64,000 nucleotides of DNA from Pseudonocardia asaccharolytica DSM 44247 = NBRC 16224 (lineage in GTDB: Bacteria > Actinomycetota > Actinomycetes > Mycobacteriales > Pseudonocardiaceae): the NCBI RefSeq assembly GCF_000423625.1, contig NZ_AUII01000004.1, positions 1-64,000 on the forward strand, given 5' to 3'. The notes below the pieces were generated by a model, which saw only the letters and a list, made by a program, of their open reading frames with translations, was not told where the DNA came from and made no database searches. Shown piece after piece: positions 1 through 7,628 of this stretch. Both the position numbers and the translations under genes were made by a program. The stretch's first letter is position 1; every line of letters starts with the position of its first letter.

Positions 1-699
1 GTCCCGGTCGGCGGCGTCCCGGTCGGCGGCGCGCAGCAGGTACTGGGCGGCCTGCCCGGTGCCGTGTGCCGCGTCCGGATCGACGGCCATCCTCGCCACC
101 TGGTCACGCAGCCACTCGGCGCCGCGGTCGGCCTGCAGCGACGCGTTCGCCGCGATCTTCGACCCGTCGATCGCGACCGTGCCCAGCCGGGCCAGCCCGG
201 CCGCCCGGCCCGGCCGCAGCACCCGGGCGGACACCTCGGTGAACGCCTCCAGGTGCGTCCGGCGGAACCGGGAGATCACCGTGTGGTCCGGGGCGTCCTG
301 GGCGCAGAGCACCCGGAACGCCACGTCGGTGCCGCACAACCGCTCGATCGCCCGGCTGGAGCGCGGCCCCACCGCGTACGCGTAGCGCAACAGGGTGAGC
401 AGCATGTCCGGGTCATACCCCGCCCGCCCGGCCGCGGTGCGCCGGTCCCGCCCGTCGCGCCGCCGCGCCGCCCGCTGGTGGACCGCCGCGGTGTCCAGCG
501 CGGCCACCGTGTCGATCACAAACCAGGCCAGATGGCCCTCCGGCAGCCAGTCGGACATGTTCGGCGGCAACAGGAACTCCTGGTCCCGCACCACCGGCCG
601 GTACCCCTTCGCCACCGGCCAAGCATCCCGGGAAGAGGGGTCCACAGTGGATAGACGCGCTGATTCGCCAACAGCCTCCCCATGCGGCGTATGTCCCAT
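1..699 (-). mobile_element. IS1182-type transposase, N-terminal part, cut by the window edge
   Basis: The reading frame opens at ATG 699 and runs leftward out of the window without a stop. The product begins MGHTPHGEAVGE, then reads FLLPPNMSDWLPEGHLAWF, followed by RYAYAVGPRSSRAIERLCG, DAPDHTVISRFRRTHLEAF and LGTVAIDGSKIAANAS. This order (LLPP..WLPE.HLA.F, Y.Y..G..SSR.I, D..TIS.FR..H, the first catalytic Asp in LGTVAIDGSK) is that of IS1182-family DDE transposases. About 233 residues are present, so the rest of the catalytic core lies outside. Near the left edge a short direct repeat encodes a repeated RDAAD. The 90 bp between the start codon and the toxin stop at 791 probably holds one end of the element, but without the other end I cannot define the terminal inverted repeat. 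Family assignment is from remembered motifs, not a search. Confidence 0.8.
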
Positions 700-790
700 T
701 CTTGGTGATCATTGAGTGGGCCGGCGTGGTCAGCGCGTGTGCGACGCGGTTCGCGTGAAACCAGCACACTCAGTGAAACCGAGGATCCCG

Positions 791-1051
791 TCATTTGTCG
801 TAGACGTCGCGCCGGTGCTCGAGCGTCACCACGACAACCAGTAGCACGTCGTCAGCCACCGTGTAGATGATGCGGTAGTCACCGACGCGCACGCGGAGCC
901 CCGGCCGCCCCTGCAGTGCGCGCGCCGCCGGTGGACGTGGGTTGCGTGCGAGCAGCGCGATGGCGCCTTGGATGCGACGGCGCACCTGCGGATCGAGCTT
1001 GCGGAGGGCCCTGACCGCGGCTGGGCGAAGCTCGATGCGGTACGCGTTCAC
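791..1051 (-). CDS. relE: RelE/ParE-family toxin
   Basis: An 86-residue protein with the RelE/ParE fold pattern: a start strand YRIELRPAAVRAL, two helices (KLDPQVRRRIQGAIALLA), then LRVRVGDYRIIYTVADDVLL and a closing strand VVTLEHRRDVYDK. The Arg-x-Gly-x-Tyr-Arg-Ile core and the C-terminal H-R-x-x-V-Y are typical of RelE toxins, which cut mRNA in the ribosome A site. The ATG overlaps the upstream antitoxin stop by 4 bp (ATGA), the usual layout with antitoxin first. The pair lies next to an insertion sequence, consistent with mobile DNA. ParE (a gyrase poison) is the structural alternative; the family cannot be split further by eye. Confidence 0.85.
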   Translation of the reverse strand: MNAYRIELRPAAVRALRKLDPQVRRRIQGAIALLARNPRPPAARALQGRPGLRVRVGDYRIIYTVADDVLLVVVVTLEHRRDVYDK

Positions 1052-1296
1052 TCCCAGCCGAGGTCAGCCTTGACCTGGTCCCAGGGGATGTTGGGGCCTT
1101 CCTCGTTCATCGCGGCGTCGAAGGCCGCGATGTCCTCGGCGTCCTCCAGCGCGGCCATCAGCTTCTCGTACCGTTCGGGGCTGACCAGTACGGCTGCGGG
1201 GCGGCCGTAGCGCTCAATGAACACCGCCTCGGTGCGGGCCGTTTCAACCGCTTCGGGCAAGTTGTCCCGCGCTGCGCTGATGTTCATGGTGACCAT
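1048..1296 (-). CDS. Phd/YefM-family antitoxin
   Basis: An 82-residue protein read from ATG 1296 (MVTMNISAARDNL); a second ATG at 1287 and an earlier one at 1311 are possible. The N-terminal MNISAARDNLPEAVETA and the following VFIERYGRPAAVLVSPERY match the Phd/YefM DNA-binding fold (N-terminal beta-alpha-beta, then x-G-x-P-x-A-V-L-x-x). The C-terminal half, rich in Asp and Glu, would be the toxin-neutralising tail. It overlaps the RelE-like toxin gene by 4 bp, so the two are translationally coupled. By analogy with the family the complex should repress its own promoter upstream of 1296; no clear operator was picked out. Confidence 0.85.
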   Translation of the reverse strand: MVTMNISAARDNLPEAVETARTEAVFIERYGRPAAVLVSPERYEKLMAALEDAEDIAAFDAAMNEEGPNIPWDQVKADLGWE

Positions 1297-1448
1297 GACA
1301 CAAGCGTACAACTCTTTTCACATCTCGTACAAGATCGGTGGTTTCATTGCGACTCCGCCAGCGTGGGTGAGCTGGCCTTCGCGGCTCTCCCATTGTCCGG
1401 GCCGGCCTCGCGATCACCCGGCATGGCCGGAGGGAGACTCCGTCATGA

Positions 1449-2846
1449 TCAGCCGGCGAGGTCGCCCAGCGCGTCCTCGATGGCGCGGTGGAAGGTCGGG
1501 TAGGCGTAGATCATCTGCTGCAGCCGAACGGTGGGCACCTCGGCATGGACGGCGACGGCCAGCGCGCCGAGCACCTCGCCCCCGACCGGTCCGGCCGAGG
1601 TGGCGCCGACGAGCACACCGCGGTCGGCGTCCTCGACGAGCTTGATCAGCCCGTCGTTGCCGGCCTTGTGGATCCACCCCCGCGCCGACGAGGGGACGCG
1701 GGCCAGCCCGGTGCGCACCCGCAGCCCGCCGTCGCGGGCGGCGGCTTCGGTCAGGCCCACCGACCCCACCTCGGGATCGGTGAAGGTGACCCGCGGGACC
1801 GCGCGGTAGTCGGCGCTCTCCCCGCCGCCCTCCTCGTCGTCGCTGTGCGGATTCAGGATGTCGGCGGCGGCGATCCGCGCCTGGTACATCGACACGTGGG
1901 TGAACGCGCCCTGGCCGGTGACGTCCCCGACCGCCCACACCCGCTCGGCGGCGCGCATCCGCTCGTCGACCGGGATGGTGCGGGCCTGCTCGTCCAGCCC
2001 GACCGCGCCGACCCCGAGCGCGGCCAGGTCGGTGCCCCGACCGGTGGCCACCAGCAGCCGCCGCGCGGCCAGCACGTCCCCGTCGTCGAGATGCATGCGG
2101 AACTGCCCGGCCGCGTGCTCGACGCGCCCGGCGGACACCCCGGCGCGCACCGCGATGCCCTCGGCGGCGAACACCCCGGCGAGCAACTCCGACGCCTCGG
2201 GCTCGTCGGCGGGCAGCAGCCGCTCCATCGCCTCCACCACGGTCACCGCGGTGCCGAAGCGGGCGAAGACCTGGGCGAACTCGCACCCGACGGGGCCGCC
2301 GCCGAGCACGATCAGCGCGTCGGGTAGCTGCTCGACCGCCACCGCCTCCCGGTTGGTCCAGTACGGGGTGCCGGCCAGGCCCTCGATCGGCGGGGCGGTC
2401 GGCTCGGTGCCCGGGTTGAGCACGATGCCCCTGGTGGCGCGGACCACCCGCGTACCGTCCGCTGTGGACACGGTGACCTCGCCGGGGGCGGTGATGCGCG
2501 CCCGGCCGCGGACGAACCGGCCGCCGGCCTTCTCGAACCGTTCGACCGCGACGGCGTCGTCCCAGTCGTCGGTGGCCTCGGCGCGGATCCGGGCGGCGAC
2601 CGGCGCCCAGTCCGGCCGCACCTGGGCCGACCCGGCCAGCTCGTCCACCCGGCGGGCCTCGGCGAGCGCGTCTGCGGCGCGCAGCATCATCTTCGTCGGC
2701 ACGCAGGCGTAGTAGGGGCACTCGCCGCCGAGCAGCCGGGCCTCGACGCCCACGACGGCGAGCCCGGCCCGGGCCAGCCGGGTCGCGGCGTCCTCCCCGC
2801 CCGGGCCCATCCCGATCACCACGACGTCCACGGTCACGGCCGGCAT
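1449..2846 (-). CDS. FAD/NAD(P)-dependent disulfide-reductase-like oxidoreductase
   Basis: A 465-residue flavoprotein of the pyridine nucleotide-disulfide oxidoreductase fold. Visible elements are the N-terminal FAD dinucleotide motif DVVVIGMGPGGEDAA, a redox pair CPYYAC in the place of the CxxxxC of lipoamide dehydrogenase, the NAD(P) site VLGGGPVGCEFAQVFARFG, the second FAD motif VWAVGDVTG, and a C-terminal dimerisation domain. ATG 2846 is chosen over the upstream ATG 2900 because it follows GGGGAGGA and opens directly on the FAD motif. The C-terminal active-site stretch reads AYPTFHRAIE where classical enzymes have HxHPTxxE, so the catalytic His of lipoamide dehydrogenase is replaced by Tyr. 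This variant is known to me from actinobacterial flavoproteins annotated only generically; the substrate is unknown. It is divergent from the siderophore exporter and a functional link is unproven. Confidence 0.8.
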   Translation of the reverse strand: MPAVTVDVVVIGMGPGGEDAATRLARAGLAVVGVEARLLGGECPYYACVPTKMMLRAADALAEARRVDELAGSAQVRPDWAPVAARIRAEATDDWDDAVAVERFEKAGGRFVRGRARITAPGEVTVSTADGTRVVRATRGIVLNPGTEPTAPPIEGLAGTPYWTNREAVAVEQLPDALIVLGGGPVGCEFAQVFARFGTAVTVVEAMERLLPADEPEASELLAGVFAAEGIAVRAGVSAGRVEHAAGQFRMHLDDGDVLAARRLLVATGRGTDLAALGVGAVGLDEQARTIPVDERMRAAERVWAVGDVTGQGAFTHVSMYQARIAAADILNPHSDDEEGGGESADYRAVPRVTFTDPEVGSVGLTEAAARDGGLRVRTGLARVPSSARGWIHKAGNDGLIKLVEDADRGVLVGATSAGPVGGEVLGALAVAVHAEVPTVRLQQMIYAYPTFHRAIEDALGDLAG

Positions 2847-2987
2847 GGGTTCCTCCCCGCTGCTCGGTTGCTGGTCCAGCGCACTCGCCTCCGGCGTCAC
2901 GACGCGCCACGGTGCAGCTATCCCCGGCCGGGACCGTCCTGAAACTCGCCCCGGATCCGACCGCTCCCGACCCTCCCTGCCTCGCGC

Positions 2988-3006
2988 ATGGTAAGGCTAA
3001 CCTTCC
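2988..3006 (+). promoter_or_regulatory. Iron box (IdeR/DmdR1-type operator)
   Basis: The core GGTAAGGCTAACC (2990-3002) is a near-palindrome that matches most positions of the actinobacterial iron box TTAGGTTAGGCTAACCTAA. It lies 4-22 bp before the ATG of the first exporter gene at 3010, where a bound Fe(II) repressor would block transcription or initiation. It points to expression of the exporter pair under iron limitation. Confidence 0.8.
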
Positions 3007-3009
3007 TTC

Positions 3010-4701
3010 ATGAGCTCGGAGACGATCACCGAGGGCTCGGTGCTGCGCGCATCGGTGACCTCGCAGGCGCGCTACGTCTGTCTTGCGTCGGTGTTTCTCA
3101 TCGGCCACCAGACGGGTGAGGCCCTCGTCCCGGTCCTGGTCGGTGCGGTCATCGACAACGCGGTCACCACGGGCGACGCCGGCGCGCTGGCCTTCTGGCT
3201 GCTGCTGCTCGGCCTGGACTTCGCGATGCTCTCGTTCAGCTACCGCTGGGGCGCCCGGCGGTCCTGGCTCGCCGACGTGCGCGCCGACCAGCGGCTGCGG
3301 CTACGGGTGACCGGCCGGGTGCTCGATCCGCGGGGCGGGGCCGAGTCGGGCCGGCTGCCCGGAAGTCTCGCGACCATCGCGGTGGCCGACGCCAAGCGGG
3401 TCGGGGTGGTCAACTTCGCGCTCCCGCTCGGGGTGGCGGCGGCGGTGGCGACCGTGGTCGTGGCGGTCGCGCTGCTGCGGATCTCGCTCCCGCTGGGGCT
3501 GCTCATCCTGCTCGGCACCCCGCCGCTGCTTCTGCTCGTGCACCTGCTGGGCAAGCCGGTGGAGCGGCGCAGCGGTCCGGAGCAGGAGCGTGGCGCCCAG
3601 GCCGCCGGGGTGGCCGCGGACCTCGTCGCCGGGGTGCGTGTGCTCAAGGGCATCGGCGCCGAACCCGCGGCGGTCCGCCGGTACGTCACCACCAGCCGCG
3701 AGGCCCTGTCCGCCACCCTGCGCGCGACCCGCGCCCAGGCGGGATACCAGGGTGCGGTGCTGGCCGCGAACGGGCTGTTCCTGGCCCTGGTGGCGCTGGT
3801 CGGCGGGCGGCTCGCGATGCAGGGGGAGATCAGCGTCGGCGGGCTCGTCGCGGCGGTGGGCCTGGCCCAGTTCCTGATCGGCCCGCTGCAGATCTTCGGC
3901 TGGGTCAACGGCCAGCTTGCGCAGGGGCGTGCCTCGGCCGCCCGCATCGCCACCGTCCTGTCCGCGCCGACCGCGGTCGGCGCGGGTTCGCGTCCGGCTC
4001 CCGTCGAACCGCGCGGCGAGCTGCGGCTGCGCGCCCTGACGCACGGCCCGCTCGACGGGTTGGAGCTGGCCGTCCGGCCGGGCGAGCTGCTCGGAGTGGC
4101 GGCCGATCCACACGCCGCCACCGCCCTGCTGCGCTGTCTGGGCCGCGAGGCCGAGCCCGACGATGGGGCGATCGAGCTCGACGGCGTGCCGCTCGCGCAG
4201 TACACCCCGGCCGACGCCCGCCGCCTCGTGCTCGTCGCCACCCACGACGCCGAGCTGTTCGCCGGGACGCTGCGGGAGAACGTGCTGGCCGGGGCGCCAC
4301 CGGGCCGGGATCCGGCGCCGGCCATGGCCGCCGCGCAGGCCGATCAGGTGGCCGGGGTGCTCCCGGACGGAATGGACACCGCGATCGCGGAGCAGGGTCG
4401 CTCGCTCTCGGGCGGCCAGCGGCAACGAGTGGCACTGGCCAGGGCGCTGGCCGCGGACGTTCCGGTACTGGTGCTGCACGACCCCACGACGGCCGTCGAC
4501 GCCGTCACCGAGGCCCGGATCGCGGCCGCGCTGCGCGAGGTCCGCCGCGGCCGCACCACCATCGTGCTGGCCACCAGCCCGGCCCTGCTCGGTGTCGCCG
4601 ACCGCGTCGTCGTGCTCGAGCGCGGCCGGCTCCGCGCCGAGGGCACGCACCACGAGCTGCTGCACGCCGACGCCGGCTACCGCGCGGCGGTGCTCGGATG
4701 A
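3010..4701 (+). CDS. ABC exporter half-transporter with degenerate ATPase site (probable siderophore export)
   Basis: A 563-residue fusion of a six-helix type IV exporter membrane domain (about residues 1-320) and a nucleotide-binding domain (about 335-563). In the ATPase domain the LSGGQRQR signature (near residue 466) is intact. The Walker A loop is destroyed: GVAADPHAATALL stands where GxxGxGKST is expected. Walker B ends in LHDPT instead of LDEPT, and the switch His is replaced (LATSP for xAHR). This is the 'degenerate' partner of a heterodimer; the next gene, overlapping by 4 bp, carries the exact complement of defects. An iron box just upstream and the neighbouring hydroxamate NRPS suggest export of the siderophore. 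Drug export by a similar heterodimer is the alternative. Confidence 0.88.
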   Translation: MSSETITEGSVLRASVTSQARYVCLASVFLIGHQTGEALVPVLVGAVIDNAVTTGDAGALAFWLLLLGLDFAMLSFSYRWGARRSWLADVRADQRLRLRVTGRVLDPRGGAESGRLPGSLATIAVADAKRVGVVNFALPLGVAAAVATVVVAVALLRISLPLGLLILLGTPPLLLLVHLLGKPVERRSGPEQERGAQAAGVAADLVAGVRVLKGIGAEPAAVRRYVTTSREALSATLRATRAQAGYQGAVLAANGLFLALVALVGGRLAMQGEISVGGLVAAVGLAQFLIGPLQIFGWVNGQLAQGRASAARIATVLSAPTAVGAGSRPAPVEPRGELRLRALTHGPLDGLELAVRPGELLGVAADPHAATALLRCLGREAEPDDGAIELDGVPLAQYTPADARRLVLVATHDAELFAGTLRENVLAGAPPGRDPAPAMAAAQADQVAGVLPDGMDTAIAEQGRSLSGGQRQRVALARALAADVPVLVLHDPTTAVDAVTEARIAAALREVRRGRTTIVLATSPALLGVADRVVVLERGRLRAEGTHHELLHADAGYRAAVLG

Positions 4702-6470
4702 CCGAACCCCCCGCCTCTGGTGCGCAACGCGACATCCTGCCGATCGCCTCGGCCCGGCGCACCCGCGCCGTGCTGGGCGAGCTGCTGCGACCCTGCCGGG
4801 TCACGGCGACGGCCGCGCTCGGTGCGCTGGCCGCGAGCGCGGCCGTCAGCCTGCTCACCGCGCCGCTGCTCGGTCGCATCGTCGACCTCGTCGTGCAGGG
4901 CGGGACACCGGACGCCGTCACCGGGCCGGTGCTGGTGCTCGTCGCGGTGGCGCTGGGACAGGGCGTGGCGGCGGTGCTGGGCATCGCCGGGATCGCGCGC
5001 GTCGGCGAGAGCATGCTGGCCACGCTGCGGGAACGGTTCGTCGCGCACGCGCTCGGCCTGCCGCTGGAGCGCGTCGAGGCCGCCGGCTCCGGCGATCTGA
5101 GCTCGCGGGTCACCTCCGACGTCACGCTCGTCGGCGAGGCCGTCCGGGAGGCGGTGCCGGAGTTCGCCCGCGCGGCACTCGTCGTCGCGCTCACCCTCGT
5201 CGGTCTCGCCGTCCTGGACTGGCGGTTCCTGCTCGCCGCGCTCCTCGCCGTCCCGATCCAGGCGCTCACCGCGCGCTGGTACCTGCGCCGGTCCGCCCCG
5301 CTCTACGCCGAGCAGCGGGTGATCGGCGGGGCTCAGCACCAGCAACTGCTCGACACCGTCAGCGGGGCCGCCACGGTGCGGGCGTTCGGGCTGGCCGCGG
5401 AGCACCGCGAGCGGGTGCGGCGGCGCTCCGAGGACGTCGTGACGGCGGCGCTGCGCGTGGTGCGGCTGCAGACCGGCTTCTTCGGCCGGCTCAACCTCGC
5501 CGAGTTCGTCGGCGCCGCCGCGGTGCTCGCCACGGGCTTCGTCCTGGTCCGCGCCGGTGCGGTGTCCGTGGGCACGGCGACAGCCGCGGCGCTGTACTTC
5601 ATCAACCTGTTCAACCCGATCAACCAGGTGCTCTTCCTGCTCGACACCGCGCAGTCGGCCGCCGCGAGCGTGGCCCGGATCGTGGGGGTCGCCGATCTGC
5701 CGGCCGAGCACCAGCCCGAGCGGCCGGCCCGCCCGGTCGACGCGTCGGTGCGCGCCAAGGAGCTCGGGCACCGCTACGTGGCGGGCCACGACGTGCTCGA
5801 TCGGGTGAACCTCGACGTGGCGGACGGCGAGCAGGTGGTGCTGGTCGGGGGCAGCGGAGCGGGCAAGACGACGCTGGCCAAGCTCGTGGCCGGGGTGCAC
5901 CGGCCCAGCCGCGGCAGCGTCGACATCGGCGGCGTGCAGCTGTCCGAGCAGGGCCCGGCGGTGCTGCGGGAGACGATCGCGCTGATCACCCAGGAGGTGC
6001 ACGTCTTCGCCGGGCCGCTCGCCGACGACCTGCGGCTGGCCCGGCCGGACGCCACCGAAGGTGAGCTGCTGGCCGCCCTGCAGACCGTCGGCGCCCGCGA
6101 ATGGGCCGAATCGCTGCCGGCGGGACTCGACACGGTCGTCGGCACCGGGGGGCATCCGCTGACGGTCGTGCAGGCCCAGCAGATCGCGCTGGCCCGCCTG
6201 GTCCTGGCCGACCCGCCCCTCGCGATCCTCGACGAGGCGACCGCCGAGGCGGGCAGCGCCGGGTCCCGGGTGCTGGAGGCGGCGGCGCGGCGGGCGCTGG
6301 CCGGCCGGACCGCCCTCGTCGTGGCCCACCGGCTGACCCAGGCCGCGAGCGCGGACCGTGTGGTGGTGCTCGAGGCCGGGCGGGTGGTCGAGCAGGGCAG
6401 CCACGACGAGCTGGTGGCCGCCGGCGGCCGGTACGCGCGGCTGTGGGCCGCCTGGCAGGACGCGCGCTGA
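4698..6470 (+). CDS. ABC exporter half-transporter, catalytic partner
   Basis: A 590-residue membrane/ATPase fusion beginning at ATG 4698, which overlaps the stop of its partner (ATGA). The membrane domain fills about residues 25-330. The nucleotide-binding domain has an intact Walker A (GGSGAGKTTL, near residue 384), intact Walker B with catalytic Glu (AILDEAT, near 510) and the switch His (VVAHRLTQ, near 544), but its signature is LTVVQ instead of LSGGQ (near 488). In a head-to-tail dimer its good Walker A faces the good LSGGQ of the upstream protein, giving one working and one dead ATP site, as in the TM287/288 type. The pair most likely exports the hydroxamate peptide made by the neighbouring NRPS. 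The stop lies 11 bp from the convergent formyltransferase gene. Confidence 0.88.
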   Translation: MTEPPASGAQRDILPIASARRTRAVLGELLRPCRVTATAALGALAASAAVSLLTAPLLGRIVDLVVQGGTPDAVTGPVLVLVAVALGQGVAAVLGIAGIARVGESMLATLRERFVAHALGLPLERVEAAGSGDLSSRVTSDVTLVGEAVREAVPEFARAALVVALTLVGLAVLDWRFLLAALLAVPIQALTARWYLRRSAPLYAEQRVIGGAQHQQLLDTVSGAATVRAFGLAAEHRERVRRRSEDVVTAALRVVRLQTGFFGRLNLAEFVGAAAVLATGFVLVRAGAVSVGTATAAALYFINLFNPINQVLFLLDTAQSAAASVARIVGVADLPAEHQPERPARPVDASVRAKELGHRYVAGHDVLDRVNLDVADGEQVVLVGGSGAGKTTLAKLVAGVHRPSRGSVDIGGVQLSEQGPAVLRETIALITQEVHVFAGPLADDLRLARPDATEGELLAALQTVGAREWAESLPAGLDTVVGTGGHPLTVVQAQQIALARLVLADPPLAILDEATAEAGSAGSRVLEAAARRALAGRTALVVAHRLTQAASADRVVVLEAGRVVEQGSHDELVAAGGRYARLWAAWQDAR

Positions 6471-6480
6471 CGCTGCTGTA

Positions 6481-7428
6481 TCAGGGCCGGGCGGTGAGAT
6501 ATCCGCCCATCGTGCGGAAGTACTCCGTCGCCGCGTACTCCCGCCCGTCCTCGGTGCGCACCCGCTCGACGACCAGCCCGGGCTCGCGGCCGGTGCGCGC
6601 CCGCGGGCCCGCCACGATCACCACCCCGTCGCCCTCGCGGAAGAAGATCCGCCCCGGGGTGCCGCCGTAGGGCCGCTCGGAGACCCGGGCGGACAGGATG
6701 CGCAGCACCGCACCGCGGTGGTGGGTGAACGCGTTCGGGTAGGGATCGGACTGCGCGCGCACCAGGTTGGCGATGTCGCGGGCGGACCAGTTCCAGTCGA
6801 TGCGGCTGTCCTCGATCGAGCGCTTGTGGAAGAAACTGGCCCGGGAACGGTCCTGCGGGAGCCAGTCGGTGCGCCCGGAGGCGAGGAGATCGAGCCCCTC
6901 GACCGTGATCGGCCCGAACAGCTCGAGGGTGTGGTGGAACAGGTCGGTCGCGGTGTCCCGGGGGCCGACGGGCACGGCCCGCTGCATCACGATGGCGCCG
7001 GCGTCGAGCTCGGCGTCCATCAGGTGCGCGGTCACCCCGACCTCGGTCTCGCCGTTGATGATCGCCCAGTTGATCGGGGCGAAGCCGGCGTAGGCGGGCA
7101 GCAGCGAGTCGTGCACATTGAGCGTGCCGTACCGCGGCAGGTCGAACACCTGCGGCGGGATCCAGGTGCGCCAGTTCGTCGCCACGATGACGTCGGGCTC
7201 GGCCTCCTTGAGACGCCGGTGCAGCTCCTCGTCGTCGGGCTGGGTGCGCAGCAGAACCGGCAGGTCGTGCCGCAGGGCCAGCTCCTCGACCGAGTCACCC
7301 CAGATCCGTTCGTAGGCGTGGTCGCTGGGCGGGTGGGTGACGACGAGGGCCACCTCGTGTCCCGCCTCGAGCAGCGCCGCGAGCGTGCGGTGCCCCCAGG
7401 TCTGGTAGCCGAACATGACGACGCGCAT
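6481..7428 (-). CDS. Hydroxyornithine formyltransferase (Fmt-like)
   Basis: A 315-residue protein of the methionyl-tRNA formyltransferase fold. The N-terminal Rossmann part (MRVVMFGYQTWGHRTLAALL) is followed by the catalytic stretch TLNVHDSLLPAYAGFAP, with the Asn and His of the family, and HLMDAELDAG with the catalytic Asp. A C-terminal OB-like domain follows. In coelichelin and rhodochelin clusters such enzymes move a formyl group from 10-formyl-tetrahydrofolate to the hydroxylamine of N5-hydroxyornithine; that role fits here, between the exporter and the ornithine monooxygenase. ATG 7428 is used because the fold starts there; the ATG at 7464 would add an unrelated tail and run almost onto the iron box at 7467-7485. 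It is transcribed divergently from the monooxygenase. An Fmt housekeeping role is unlikely given this context. Confidence 0.87.
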   Translation of the reverse strand: MRVVMFGYQTWGHRTLAALLEAGHEVALVVTHPPSDHAYERIWGDSVEELALRHDLPVLLRTQPDDEELHRRLKEAEPDVIVATNWRTWIPPQVFDLPRYGTLNVHDSLLPAYAGFAPINWAIINGETEVGVTAHLMDAELDAGAIVMQRAVPVGPRDTATDLFHHTLELFGPITVEGLDLLASGRTDWLPQDRSRASFFHKRSIEDSRIDWNWSARDIANLVRAQSDPYPNAFTHHRGAVLRILSARVSERPYGGTPGRIFFREGDGVVIVAGPRARTGREPGLVVERVRTEDGREYAATEYFRTMGGYLTARP

Positions 7429-7466
7429 CGAGCAGGCACCCCTTCCGTGACGGATCGAGCGCACAG

Positions 7467-7485
7467 TTAAGCGAGGCTTGCCTCA
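7467..7485 (-). promoter_or_regulatory. Iron box before the formyltransferase gene
   Basis: TTAAGCGAGGCTTGCCTCA shares TTA, the central AGGCT and the CCT half with the iron-box consensus TTAGGTTAGGCTAACCTAA, and has dyad symmetry (GAGGC/GCCTC). It lies about 40 bp upstream of ATG 7428, suiting repression of the formyltransferase gene under iron sufficiency. It is weaker than the other two boxes. Confidence 0.65.
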
Positions 7486-7558
7486 CTACACAAGGGGTGG
7501 AGACTGTGTCGCTCAGCGGAGCCGATCTCCGCCATCCGGGCTAGCTCACCGCCAAGTC

Positions 7559-7577
7559 TTAGGTTAGGGTGCCCTCT
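7559..7577 (+). promoter_or_regulatory. Iron box before the monooxygenase-NRPS operon
   Basis: TTAGGTTAGGGTGCCCTCT matches the first ten positions of the IdeR/DmdR1 box exactly and keeps CC-T in the second half. It lies about 50 bp before ATG 7629 of the monooxygenase gene. Its position across an upstream in-frame start codon (7569) argues that translation begins at 7629. It would control the run monooxygenase, binding protein, NRPS and MbtH. Confidence 0.8.
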
Positions 7578-7628
7578 GCATTGGCAAGGGCAGGCTCATG
7601 CCTGATTCGGGTTGACGAGGGGACTGGT

